In this document: positions 1 to 4,792 of the stretch, piece by piece
How the letters are laid out: each line of letters opens with the position of its first letter
Numbering within the stretch: the first letter of the stretch is position 1
Assembly (NCBI GenBank): GCA_024405075.1
Contig: JAKSPG010000099.1
Coordinates: 1 to 5,408, forward strand
Reading direction: 5' to 3'
Length of the DNA: 5,408 bases
Source: Elusimicrobiaceae bacterium
Lineage (GTDB): Bacteria; Elusimicrobiota; Elusimicrobia; Elusimicrobiales; Elusimicrobiaceae
Position numbers and translations under genes: made by a program
Notes under the pieces: model-generated
What the model saw: the letters and a program-made list of their open reading frames with translations, nothing else
The model's database searches: none
Told to the model about the DNA's origin: nothing

Positions 1-40
1 CAATGATAAGAACGACAACCAATAATTCAATTAACGTAAA
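1..40 (-). repeat. Inverted repeat, left arm (pilin N-terminal coding DNA)
   Basis: The reverse complement of 1-40 matches 355-394 at 36 of 40 positions, counted by eye. Both code for FTLIELLVVVLII in opposite orientations and flank the whole divergent promoter region. The arm may continue beyond base 1. It arises from homologous coding sequence, not from a mobile element. The same codons in the gene at 4793-5368 (about 5284-5323) are more diverged. Confidence 0.75.
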
Positions 41-85
41 TGCTTTCGCGTCTACACGGCCCAACAAACAGCTTTTATTTTGCAT
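1..85 (-). CDS. Type IV pilin-like protein, 5' part only (runs off the window)
   Basis: Only the first 28 codons are in the window; the rest lies to the left of base 1. Reading from the ATG at 85 gives a 15-residue leader (MQNKSCLLGRVDAKA) followed by FTLIELLVVVLII, the start of the type IV pilin N-terminal helix (N-methylation motif, Glu at mature position 5). By family knowledge, the leader is removed by a prepilin peptidase and the Phe is methylated; the hydrophobic helix anchors the subunit in the inner membrane and packs in the fibre core. The residue before the cleavage site is Ala rather than the usual Gly. A strong Shine-Dalgarno (AGGAGG, 94-99) lies 8 bases before the ATG. The leader peptide and 5' leader match those of the pilin gene at 4793-5368, so the two are paralogues. 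The C-terminal domain, which would define the subunit type, cannot be seen. Confidence 0.88.
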   Translation of the reverse strand, partial: MQNKSCLLGRVDAKAFTLIELLVVVLII

Positions 86-119
86 AAGTATCCCCTCCTC
101 GTAACGGGTACATATGCAA

Positions 120-147
120 AATATAGCAAAAAAAAAAACGATGTCAA
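120..147 (-). promoter_or_regulatory. sigma70-type promoter of the left-edge pilin gene, with T11 spacer tract
   Basis: On the minus strand there is a perfect -35 TTGACA (147 to 142), a 16-bp spacer and a -10 TATATT (125 to 120). Transcription would start near 113, giving a short leader of roughly 28 bases that includes the AGGAGG site. Eleven of the 16 spacer bases are an unbroken T run (128-138), so gain or loss of one base would change the -35/-10 spacing directly. The call rests on consensus match and position; no start site has been mapped. Confidence 0.75.
128..138. repeat. A11/T11 homopolymer inside a pilin promoter spacer
   Basis: Eleven consecutive A on the plus strand (T on the coding strand of the left-edge pilin gene) lie between its -35 and -10 boxes. 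Homopolymers of this length are prone to slipped-strand mispairing, and in other bacteria such tracts in promoter spacers switch fimbrial or outer-membrane genes on and off. The tract is seen directly; switching is inference. Confidence 0.8.
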
Positions 148-278
148 GCTTTTTTCCGCTTTTCTAACACCAAAAGGCACAATAAATAAAAAATGGGCAA
201 AGAACACAAAAAGACACCGTGGGGGCATTTTACGACCACTAAATAACAGCGTATTTACGACGGGCTGCGATTTTTGGC
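148..278. other. Central part of the divergent pilin intergenic region, no gene
   Basis: These 131 AT-rich bases separate the -35 boxes of two divergent promoters. I see no credible coding sequence or RNA gene; short open frames here have unnatural Lys/Phe-rich composition from the A and T runs. The only structure noted is a direct repeat TTTACGAC at 229-236 and 254-261, 25 bp apart, which could be a regulator site or chance. The region is well placed for shared regulators of both pilin genes. Confidence 0.5.
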
Positions 279-306
279 TTGAAAAATCAAAAAAAAAAAC
301 GATAAT
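279..306 (+). promoter_or_regulatory. sigma70-type promoter of the plus-strand pilin gene, with A11 spacer tract
   Basis: A -35 TTGAAA (279-284), a 16-bp spacer and a -10 GATAAT (301-306) precede the gene at 337. An overlapping alternative -10, TAATGT (303-308), would give an 18-bp spacer. The predicted start is near 313, leaving a leader of about 24 bases with AGGAG at 326-330. Both boxes are one base off consensus, weaker than the divergent promoter. The spacer contains an unbroken A11 run (289-299). Confidence 0.65.
289..299. repeat. A11 homopolymer inside the second pilin promoter spacer
   Basis: Eleven consecutive A lie between the -35 and -10 of the plus-strand pilin gene. It has the same length as the tract at 128-138, and both are followed by CGAT on the plus strand. 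The shared 15-base string may reflect common origin or similar selection, although one promoter reads it as A and the other as T. It is a slippage-prone tract by composition; any functional effect is inferred. Confidence 0.8.
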
Positions 307-336
307 GTAGGTAGTTTTTATCTTTAGGAGATTTCT

Positions 337-861
337 ATGCAAACAAATAAAGGCTTTACCTTAATTGAATTATTGGTTGTCGTACTTATTATCGGCATTT
401 TGGCCGCGGTGGCTTTGCCACAATATCAAAAAGCAGTTACAAAATCTAAAGTGGCTTCGGTCATGCCTTTGTTTCGTGCTGTTGCCAACGCCGAGGAAAC
501 ATATTATTTGGCCAATAACCAATATACAAATTCATACGAAGAATTGGCGATCGCTCTTCCCGCCGGCACAACGGTATCCGGTACAAAAGCGACCTTGCCC
601 AACGGCACGAAAATAATTTTGCAAACCAGCGGATATATGTCTACTTCTATCAATGAAGACAAAGAAAAAGGTGCGATACAACTAAATTATTGGTTTGCTC
701 ATGGAATAGGGAAAAACCACTCTCCTTTTGAATGTTTTGCCGCTGTGGCTGACGAAACGGGAATATCTATTTGTAAAAGTTTTAGCAACAAAGAGCCCTC
801 CTCCGGGAATTGTGATGCACGCGGTAAAGTGGAACCTTGTAAAGGATATGCCATGTATTAA
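337..861 (+). CDS. Type IV pilin-like protein (PilE/PilA or pseudopilin family)
   Basis: 174-residue prepilin. The leader is six residues (MQTNKG), with the canonical cleavage Gly6/Phe7, Glu at mature position 5 (Glu11) and a hydrophobic helix at about 7-28 ending in ALPQYQKAV. A prepilin peptidase would cut and methylate it, and it would assemble into a pilus or pseudopilus at the inner membrane. The segment 37-70 (SKVASVMP... AEETYYLANNQYTNSYEEL) continues the amphipathic helix typical of PilE/GspG-like subunits; the rest is a variable globular domain. Four cysteines (133, 146, 159, 168) could form two periplasmic disulfides, including a C-terminal loop (159-168) like the D-region of type IV pilins. 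The ATG at 337 has AGGAG six bases upstream. No pilus machinery gene is adjacent, so major pilin, minor pilin and secretion pseudopilin cannot be told apart. Family call is firm, subtype is not. Confidence 0.92.
   Translation: MQTNKGFTLIELLVVVLIIGILAAVALPQYQKAVTKSKVASVMPLFRAVANAEETYYLANNQYTNSYEELAIALPAGTTVSGTKATLPNGTKIILQTSGYMSTSINEDKEKGAIQLNYWFAHGIGKNHSPFECFAAVADETGISICKSFSNKEPSSGNCDARGKVEPCKGYAMY
355..394 (+). repeat. Inverted repeat, right arm (pilin N-terminal coding DNA)
   Basis: This is the partner of 1-40, 90 percent identical in inverted orientation; the four differences are at codon third positions or synonymous. It encodes the mature N-terminus of the plus-strand pilin. Together the arms bound about 314 bp containing both pilin promoters and leaders. 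Confidence 0.75.
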
Positions 862-878
862 ATTTTTATCACATACAA

Positions 879-911
879 AAAACCGGGGAGCGAATTTCGC
901 TCCCCGGTTTT
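879..911. terminator. Bidirectional intrinsic terminator between pilin and dnaK
   Basis: A perfect 15-bp inverted repeat (879-893 and 897-911, loop ATT) has a GC-rich core (CCGGGGAGCG) and A/T outer pairs. On the plus strand the stem runs into TTTT and AATTT; on the minus strand it runs into six T (complement of A877-882). It lies 17 bases after the pilin stop and 18 bases after the dnaK stop, so it can end both convergent transcripts. Confidence 0.93.
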
Positions 912-929
912 AATTTCCCCGAACAGTTT

Positions 930-2804
930 TTATTTGTCTACGACTTCGGCTTCCACAACGTCGTCCTTGCCGCCGTTGTTGGCATTGGCTTGCGCTTGGT
1001 CGGCACCCGGTTGGGCGCCGGCTTGCGCACCGGCTTGGGCTTGTTGTTGGGCTTGCGCAGATTTATACATCGCTTCGCCTAACTTTTGCCCGGCTTGCAA
1101 AGCCGCGTCGGTAGCAGATTTAATGCGGGCTACGTCGTCGCCTTTGAGCGCGTCGCGCAGGTCGCTCAACGCTTGGTCAATCTTACCGCGTTCTTCCTGG
1201 CTGACTTTATCGCCGTATTCTTTAAGTGCTTTTTCCGTTTGATACAGCACGCTGTCGCCTTGGTTTTTCGCTTCAATGACTTCTTTATGTTTCTTGTCTT
1301 CTTCGGCGAATTTTTCAGCGTCTTTTACAAACTTCTCTACTTCCGTATCGCTTAACTTGTTGGGCGAGCTGATTGTAATATGCTGTTCTTTTTGAGTGCC
1401 CAAATCTTTGGCGGATACGTTTAAAATACCGTTGGCGTCAATATCAAAGGTAACCTCAATTTGCGGCACACCGCGCGGAGCGGGCGGAATACCGTCCAGA
1501 TCAAATTTACCAAGCGGCACATTGTCCTTGGCCATGGGGCGTTCCCCTTGCAGGACGTTGATGGTTACCGCCGGCTGGTTATCCGACGCGGTAGAGAAAA
1601 TTTGCGTTTTCTTGACCGGGATCGTAGTATTGCGTTCAATTAAGCGCGTGCACACACCGCCCAACGTTTCCAACCCGAGCGAAAGCGGGGTTACGTCCAG
1701 GAGCAATACGTCTTTTACTTCACCTGTTAAAATACCGGCTTGCACCGCCGCACCGATTGCCACGCACTCCATGGGGTCAATGCCGCGTTCAATTTTCTTG
1801 CCGACGAGGTCTTCCACATATTTTTGCACAATCGGCATACGGGTCGGACCGCCGACTAAAATGATGCGGTCAATTTGCGAGGCCGACAATTTAGCGTCCG
1901 AGAGTGCTTGATTGACGGATTTGCCGCAACGTTTGACAATATCGTCCACCAAGCTTTCCAGTTTGGCGCGGGACAATTTAAGTTCCAGGTGTTTCGGACC
2001 GTCGGCTCCGGCGGAGATAAACGGCAAGTTGATGTCCGTTTCCATGGTGCTGGAAAGTTCAATTTTGGCTTTCTCAGCCGCGTCTTTTAAGCGTTGGGCC
2101 GCTTGTTTGTCTTTGGATAAATCAATACCTGTTTGTTTGCGGAATTCGTCTACCATCCACGCGATGACGGCGTTATCCATATCCGTACCGCCCAGTTGCG
2201 TATCGCCGGAAGTGGAAAGCACGTCAAACGTTCCTTCCGCGCCCATTTCCATAATGGTTACATCCAGCGTTCCTCCGCCGAGGTCAAACACTAATATTTT
2301 TTGCTCTTTACCGGCCTTATCAATACCAAAAGCCAAAGCGGCGGCCGTCGGCTCGTTGACTAAACGCACCACTTCCAACCCGGCAATGCGGCCGGCATCT
2401 TTGGTGGCTTGGCGTTGGTTATCGTTGAAGTACGCCGGGACGGTGATAACGGCTTTTTCTACTTTTTCACCTAAAAAAGCCTCGGCATCTTTTTTTACTT
2501 TTTGCAAGACAAAAGCCGACAATTGCTGCGGCGTAAATTCTTGTCCGCGCAAGTTATATTTATAATTTTCCCCCATTTTGCGTTTGAAAGCGGTTACCGT
2601 GCCTTCCGGGTTGGCAATCGCTTGGCGGCGTGCCGGCTCGCCTACGAGCCGCTGGCCGTCTTTTGTAAACGCCACGTAGGACGGGAACGCTTTCCCGCCG
2701 ATAGAACTACCCTCCGCAGACGGGATAATCGTCCCTCTGCCGCCTTCCATCACAGCCGCTGCCGTGTTAGAAGTTCCTAAGTCAATCCCAATAATTTTTG
2801 CCAT
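930..2804 (-). CDS. dnaK: Hsp70 molecular chaperone DnaK
   Basis: 624-residue cytosolic ATP-dependent chaperone that binds exposed hydrophobic peptides and is cycled by DnaJ and GrpE. The ATPase domain (about 1-362) has the phosphate loop IGIDLGTSNT (5-14), Lys74 in place of E. coli Lys70, the NEPTAAALAFG segment (150-160), the second phosphate motif LVFDLGGGTLDVTI (171-184), Thr198 in STSGDTQLGG, and the adenosine motif ILVGGPTRMP (315-324). The linker DVLLLDVTPLSLG (365-377) leads to the substrate-binding domain (about 380-500), a helical lid and a disordered Gln/Ala/Gly-rich tail (582-612) ending in an acidic DDVVEAEVVDK, comparable to E. coli. It lacks the roughly 25-residue insert of proteobacterial DnaK after residue 78 and has a few extra residues around 33-39 (SSIGGKAF). 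AAAGGAG (2814-2820) lies nine bases before the ATG. It is last in the operon; no dnaJ follows. Confidence 0.98.
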   Translation of the reverse strand: MAKIIGIDLGTSNTAAAVMEGGRGTIIPSAEGSSIGGKAFPSYVAFTKDGQRLVGEPARRQAIANPEGTVTAFKRKMGENYKYNLRGQEFTPQQLSAFVLQKVKKDAEAFLGEKVEKAVITVPAYFNDNQRQATKDAGRIAGLEVVRLVNEPTAAALAFGIDKAGKEQKILVFDLGGGTLDVTIMEMGAEGTFDVLSTSGDTQLGGTDMDNAVIAWMVDEFRKQTGIDLSKDKQAAQRLKDAAEKAKIELSSTMETDINLPFISAGADGPKHLELKLSRAKLESLVDDIVKRCGKSVNQALSDAKLSASQIDRIILVGGPTRMPIVQKYVEDLVGKKIERGIDPMECVAIGAAVQAGILTGEVKDVLLLDVTPLSLGLETLGGVCTRLIERNTTIPVKKTQIFSTASDNQPAVTINVLQGERPMAKDNVPLGKFDLDGIPPAPRGVPQIEVTFDIDANGILNVSAKDLGTQKEQHITISSPNKLSDTEVEKFVKDAEKFAEEDKKHKEVIEAKNQGDSVLYQTEKALKEYGDKVSQEERGKIDQALSDLRDALKGDDVARIKSATDAALQAGQKLGEAMYKSAQAQQQAQAGAQAGAQPGADQAQANANNGGKDDVVEAEVVDK

Positions 2805-2856
2805 ACTTTTTATCTCCTTTCAGTTAAATTTCTGTGCGGACAAGCCGCTTGCAAAT

Positions 2857-3417
2857 CTATTCTTCCGCATGCTGACCGACAATAACCCGCGCCGGGCGCA
2901 GGACTTTACCGTCTAGCATAAATCCCATTTGTACTTCTTGCAATACAAGTCCGTCTTGTTTTTCATCCGCAGGCACCATGGCCACTACTTCCTGGGTAGC
3001 TGGGTCGTACGGTTTATTCAAAACGTCCATGCGCTCAATTCCTTCCGCGCGGAAGGCCTTTTCCATTTCCGTCAAAATCATCTGTAGGCCGCTTACTATA
3101 CTTTTTAATTCATTGGTCGCGTTTTTTAAAGCTTCTTTTTTATTTAGTTGTTCCCCTTGTTTGAGTAAAATTTCGTAAGAGGGCAACAATCTCTCGGCCA
3201 ATTCCTTTTTGCCGTACGAGATGAAGGCAGCCTTTTCGCGCTCGGTGCGTTTACGGAAATTTTCAAAATCCGCGCTTAAACGTACGAATTGTTCGTAATA
3301 GTCGGGCTTGGTTTCTGGCGCAGGAATTTCCGGTTCGGTTTGTTCCGGCACGTCCTGTGCGGTGGTCTCCAATTCCTCTTCGGCCGGGACCGTTTGTTTA
3401 TGCTGGTGTTTACTCAT
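2857..3417 (-). CDS. grpE: GrpE, nucleotide-exchange factor for DnaK
   Basis: 186 residues (E. coli GrpE is 197). GrpE acts as a dimer in the cytosol, opening the DnaK nucleotide site to release ADP. The first 38 residues are Glu/Pro/Thr-rich and probably disordered; a long charged helix follows (about 38-110, with DYYEQFVRLSADFENFRKRT), the usual dimerising coiled coil. The C-terminal beta wing (about 136-183) has the family pattern YDPATQEVVAMVP ... VLQEVQMGFMLDGKVLRPARVIVG. Two in-frame ATGs exist. I chose 3417 because GAGG (3424-3427) lies six bases before it, and the protein then starts MSKHQHKQ; the ATG at 3429 would add only MRTI and lies further inside hrcA. The gene overlaps the end of hrcA by 8 bp, which suggests translational coupling, and dnaK begins 52 bp downstream without an intervening terminator. 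Confidence 0.97.
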   Translation of the reverse strand: MSKHQHKQTVPAEEELETTAQDVPEQTEPEIPAPETKPDYYEQFVRLSADFENFRKRTEREKAAFISYGKKELAERLLPSYEILLKQGEQLNKKEALKNATNELKSIVSGLQMILTEMEKAFRAEGIERMDVLNKPYDPATQEVVAMVPADEKQDGLVLQEVQMGFMLDGKVLRPARVIVGQHAEE

Positions 3418-4510
3418 AATCGTCCTCATCGTTGGGTTGCGGCAAAGCCGTCCAGTTCTGCAACGTGCCCTCTAATAAACTTCCGATAAAGTTTACCAAA
3501 GACATCACCCGTGTATACTCCATGTGTTTTGGGCCGATGATACCTAGCATCCCCACCGTTTTATCCCCCACTCGGTATGCGGTAGAAACGATACTCAAAT
3601 TTTTGAGTTCTTTAAGTTCGTTTTCACTACCAATACTTACATTTAGTTTTTGGTTGGATTTCTCCATCCCTGTCATTTTTTCGTTGAGCAATGTGGAAAA
3701 GCGTTCCCGTTCTTCCACCACGCGCATCATTTGTTTTAAATCTTCAAAATCATCTTCGGACGTGTTTTCCAGGAGTTGCCCAAACCCTTCCACATACAGT
3801 TCATTGTCTACTTGCGGGCGTTCCATATCTTTTAATACCTGGACGGCCAAGTCGGCCATGTCGGCAATTTCGCGATGGCCGGAGTGGACGTGTTGCCACA
3901 AAATTTGGCGGGCTTGTGCCAGCGTGTGACCTTCAATCTCTTCATTAATAAAACGGCTGAGCACCCGCAAGCGCGTCGGATTTACTATATAATTGGTACG
4001 TACCGGCCAGTGACGCACCGCCCCGGATTGTGTAACAAGCACCGCCAGCACTGCACCGAGAGCAAGCGGAATGAAATCAAGCCGCTGTACGCGTTGTTCC
4101 TGCACGTTGGAAGTATACACAAAACCCGCCGCCCCGGAAAGCATCGCTAGCAAACGCGAGGTTTGGAGCATCATATTGTCCACCTCATTCACGCGGGCGT
4201 CGTACGCTTCTTCAATGCGTTCGCGCTCTTTGGCGGCCATTTTTTGCACGCGGGCCAGGTAATCTACGTAATAGCGGTAGGCCTTATCCGTCGGGATGCG
4301 CCCGCCGGAAGTGTGCGGCTGGTAGAGGTATCCTTCTTCTTCCAATTCCGCCATGATATTACGAATGGTAGCACTGGAAACGTCCGGCAACGCCTCGGCC
4401 GCAATTAGGTGCGAACCGACAGGGCGGCGGGTTTCCACATATTGCTGGACAACCCAACGTAAAATTTTTTCTTTGCGCGCTTTGGCGACTTCCGGTTTTA
4501 AAATCCGCAT
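3410..4510 (-). CDS. hrcA: Heat-inducible transcription repressor HrcA
   Basis: 366-residue repressor that binds CIRCE operators and loses activity during heat shock; in studied bacteria GroEL keeps it folded. The N-terminal winged helix (about 10-75) carries the family motifs RRPVGSHLI (28-36), DVSSATIRNIMAELEEEGYL (43-62) and QPHTSGGRIPTDKAYRYYVD (64-83). A coiled linker follows (about 90-115), then the GAF-like domain with an insert, ending in IGSENELKELKNLSIV (293-308) and LGIIGPKHMEYTRVMSLVNF (322-341). Length is slightly above the usual 340-350 because of a short acidic tail (NDEDDYE). The ATG at 4510 is the only reasonable start, though no Shine-Dalgarno precedes it: the 20 upstream bases are AT-rich around CACACGC. 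This may keep repressor levels low. First gene of hrcA-grpE-dnaK, behind its own CIRCE, so autoregulation is expected. Confidence 0.97.
   Translation of the reverse strand: MRILKPEVAKARKEKILRWVVQQYVETRRPVGSHLIAAEALPDVSSATIRNIMAELEEEGYLYQPHTSGGRIPTDKAYRYYVDYLARVQKMAAKERERIEEAYDARVNEVDNMMLQTSRLLAMLSGAAGFVYTSNVQEQRVQRLDFIPLALGAVLAVLVTQSGAVRHWPVRTNYIVNPTRLRVLSRFINEEIEGHTLAQARQILWQHVHSGHREIADMADLAVQVLKDMERPQVDNELYVEGFGQLLENTSEDDFEDLKQMMRVVEERERFSTLLNEKMTGMEKSNQKLNVSIGSENELKELKNLSIVSTAYRVGDKTVGMLGIIGPKHMEYTRVMSLVNFIGSLLEGTLQNWTALPQPNDEDDYE
3424..3427 (-). promoter_or_regulatory. Shine-Dalgarno that decides the grpE start
   Basis: GAGG on the minus strand lies six bases before the ATG at 3417-3415 and inside the last codons of hrcA. 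It lies within four bases of the alternative ATG at 3429, overlapping that codon's region, so it can only serve the inner start. Confidence 0.7.
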
Positions 4511-4578
4511 ATAATTTTTAGCGTGTGTGCCGTCGGTTATTTTAGCACTCGCTTTTAACCTCTGCTAAAATTATATGC
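4507..4578. repeat. Inverted repeat linking the hrcA start codon to its -10 box
   Basis: GCATATAATTTTTAGC (4507-4522) is the reverse complement of GCTAAAATTATATGC (4564-4578) apart from one extra T. The left arm contains the hrcA ATG and its upstream bases; the right arm contains the promoter -10 and part of the CIRCE arm. The arms are 41 bp apart and enclose most of the CIRCE. The match is seen directly; a role is not established. Confidence 0.7.
4542..4568 (-). promoter_or_regulatory. CIRCE operator for HrcA (one perfect, one degenerate arm)
   Basis: The CIRCE consensus is TTAGCACTC, nine bases, GAGTGCTAA. On the minus strand the arm nearest hrcA (4550-4542) is a perfect GAGTGCTAA, the spacer is exactly nine bases, and the other arm (4568-4560) reads TTAGCAGAG, six of nine matching. 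It starts one base after the -10 and covers the predicted transcription start near 4563, so bound HrcA would block initiation. Confidence 0.88.
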
Positions 4579-4598
4579 AATTATTTTATTTTTGTCAA
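4570..4598 (-). promoter_or_regulatory. Consensus sigma70 promoter of hrcA-grpE-dnaK
   Basis: On the minus strand there is TTGACA (4598 to 4593), a 17-bp spacer and TATAAT (4575 to 4570): both boxes and the spacing are perfect consensus. The predicted start near 4563 gives a leader of about 52 bases. Such a strong promoter under a CIRCE fits control by repression rather than by an alternative heat-shock sigma factor; no sigma32-like promoter was noticed. Confidence 0.93.
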
Positions 4599-4618
4599 CC
4601 CCTTTTTTAGAGTGCTAA
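4592..4618 (-). promoter_or_regulatory. Second, degenerate CIRCE-like element overlapping the -35
   Basis: On the minus strand 4618-4610 is a perfect TTAGCACTC arm. With a nine-base spacer, the partner position (4600-4592) reads GGTTGACAA, only five of nine matching, because it includes the -35 TTGACA. It may be a weak second HrcA site or a lone half-site. Two perfect arms thus face each other across the promoter, 59 bases apart. Confidence 0.55.
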
Positions 4619-4624
4619 TTTTGA

Positions 4625-4692
4625 CCCCCTTGCCGGGGGCAGGCGAGAGGCCTAGAACCTCTGTTTGCTATTGGAGCAAAGTTTTGGCAAAA
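4625..4692. other. Cluster of four small hairpins in gene-free DNA
   Basis: Between the hrcA promoter and the terminator at 4737 no gene is seen. Four successive inverted repeats occur: CCCCC/GGGGG (4625-4629, 4635-4639), AGAGG/CCTCT with a 7-base loop (4646-4650, 4658-4662), TTTGCT/AGCAAA with a 5-base loop (4664-4669, 4675-4680) and TTTTG/CAAAA with one base between (4682-4686, 4688-4692). None is followed by a T run that would make it a terminator. The second resembles a tRNA T-arm on the minus strand. I cannot assign a function. Confidence 0.5.
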
Positions 4693-4736
4693 TGGGTTTT
4701 CATAGACGGTGCTGCTAGTTGCTTTTTTGCGACGAC

Positions 4737-4758
4737 AAAAAACCCCGGAGAACCGGGG
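4737..4758 (-). terminator. Intrinsic terminator of the right-hand pilin gene
   Basis: On the minus strand a GC-only 6-bp stem (CCCCGG, loop TTCT, CCGGGG; plus-strand 4743-4748 and 4753-4758) is followed by six T (4742 to 4737). It lies 34 bases after the pilin stop codon and insulates the hrcA operon from pilin transcription. Confidence 0.85.
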
Positions 4759-4792
4759 AATTAAAAAGAGATTCCTTTAAATAAATTATAAT

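Noticed and set aside
52..342. 96-codon minus-strand and 76-codon plus-strand open frames in the pilin intergenic region
   Set aside because: They span the promoters and the A11 tracts, and give Lys- or Phe-rich low-complexity proteins without a plausible ribosome site. The minus-strand frame is also out of frame with the real pilin start at 85.
1..861. Integron or insertion-sequence origin of the duplicated pilin segments
   Set aside because: No transposase, integrase or target-site duplication is visible; the similarity follows pilin coding and leader boundaries, as expected for a paralogous gene family.
1000..1070. Repetitive GGCTTG/GCTTGCGC DNA that might be a tandem repeat or CRISPR remnant
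   Set aside because: It codes in frame for the Gln/Ala/Gly-rich disordered tail of DnaK; the repeats are irregular and explained by amino-acid composition.
1396..2565. Long open frames (171 and 217 codons) on the plus strand opposite dnaK
   Set aside because: They are antisense to a clear dnaK, have no family resemblance, and their Ser/Thr/Pro-rich composition is what reverse-reading of dnaK codons produces. Long antisense frames over hsp70 genes are a known artefact.
4482..4515. Plus-strand promoter using TATAAT at 4510-4515
   Set aside because: The -10 is a by-product of the inverted repeat; no acceptable -35 lies 16-18 bases upstream and no plus-strand gene follows.
4633..4730. A complete tRNA or tmRNA gene on the minus strand
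   Set aside because: T-arm and acceptor 3' strand look right, but no 5' acceptor partner or D-arm can be found, the variable region would be one base, position 33 is not T, and CCA is absent. Kept only as a weak finding.
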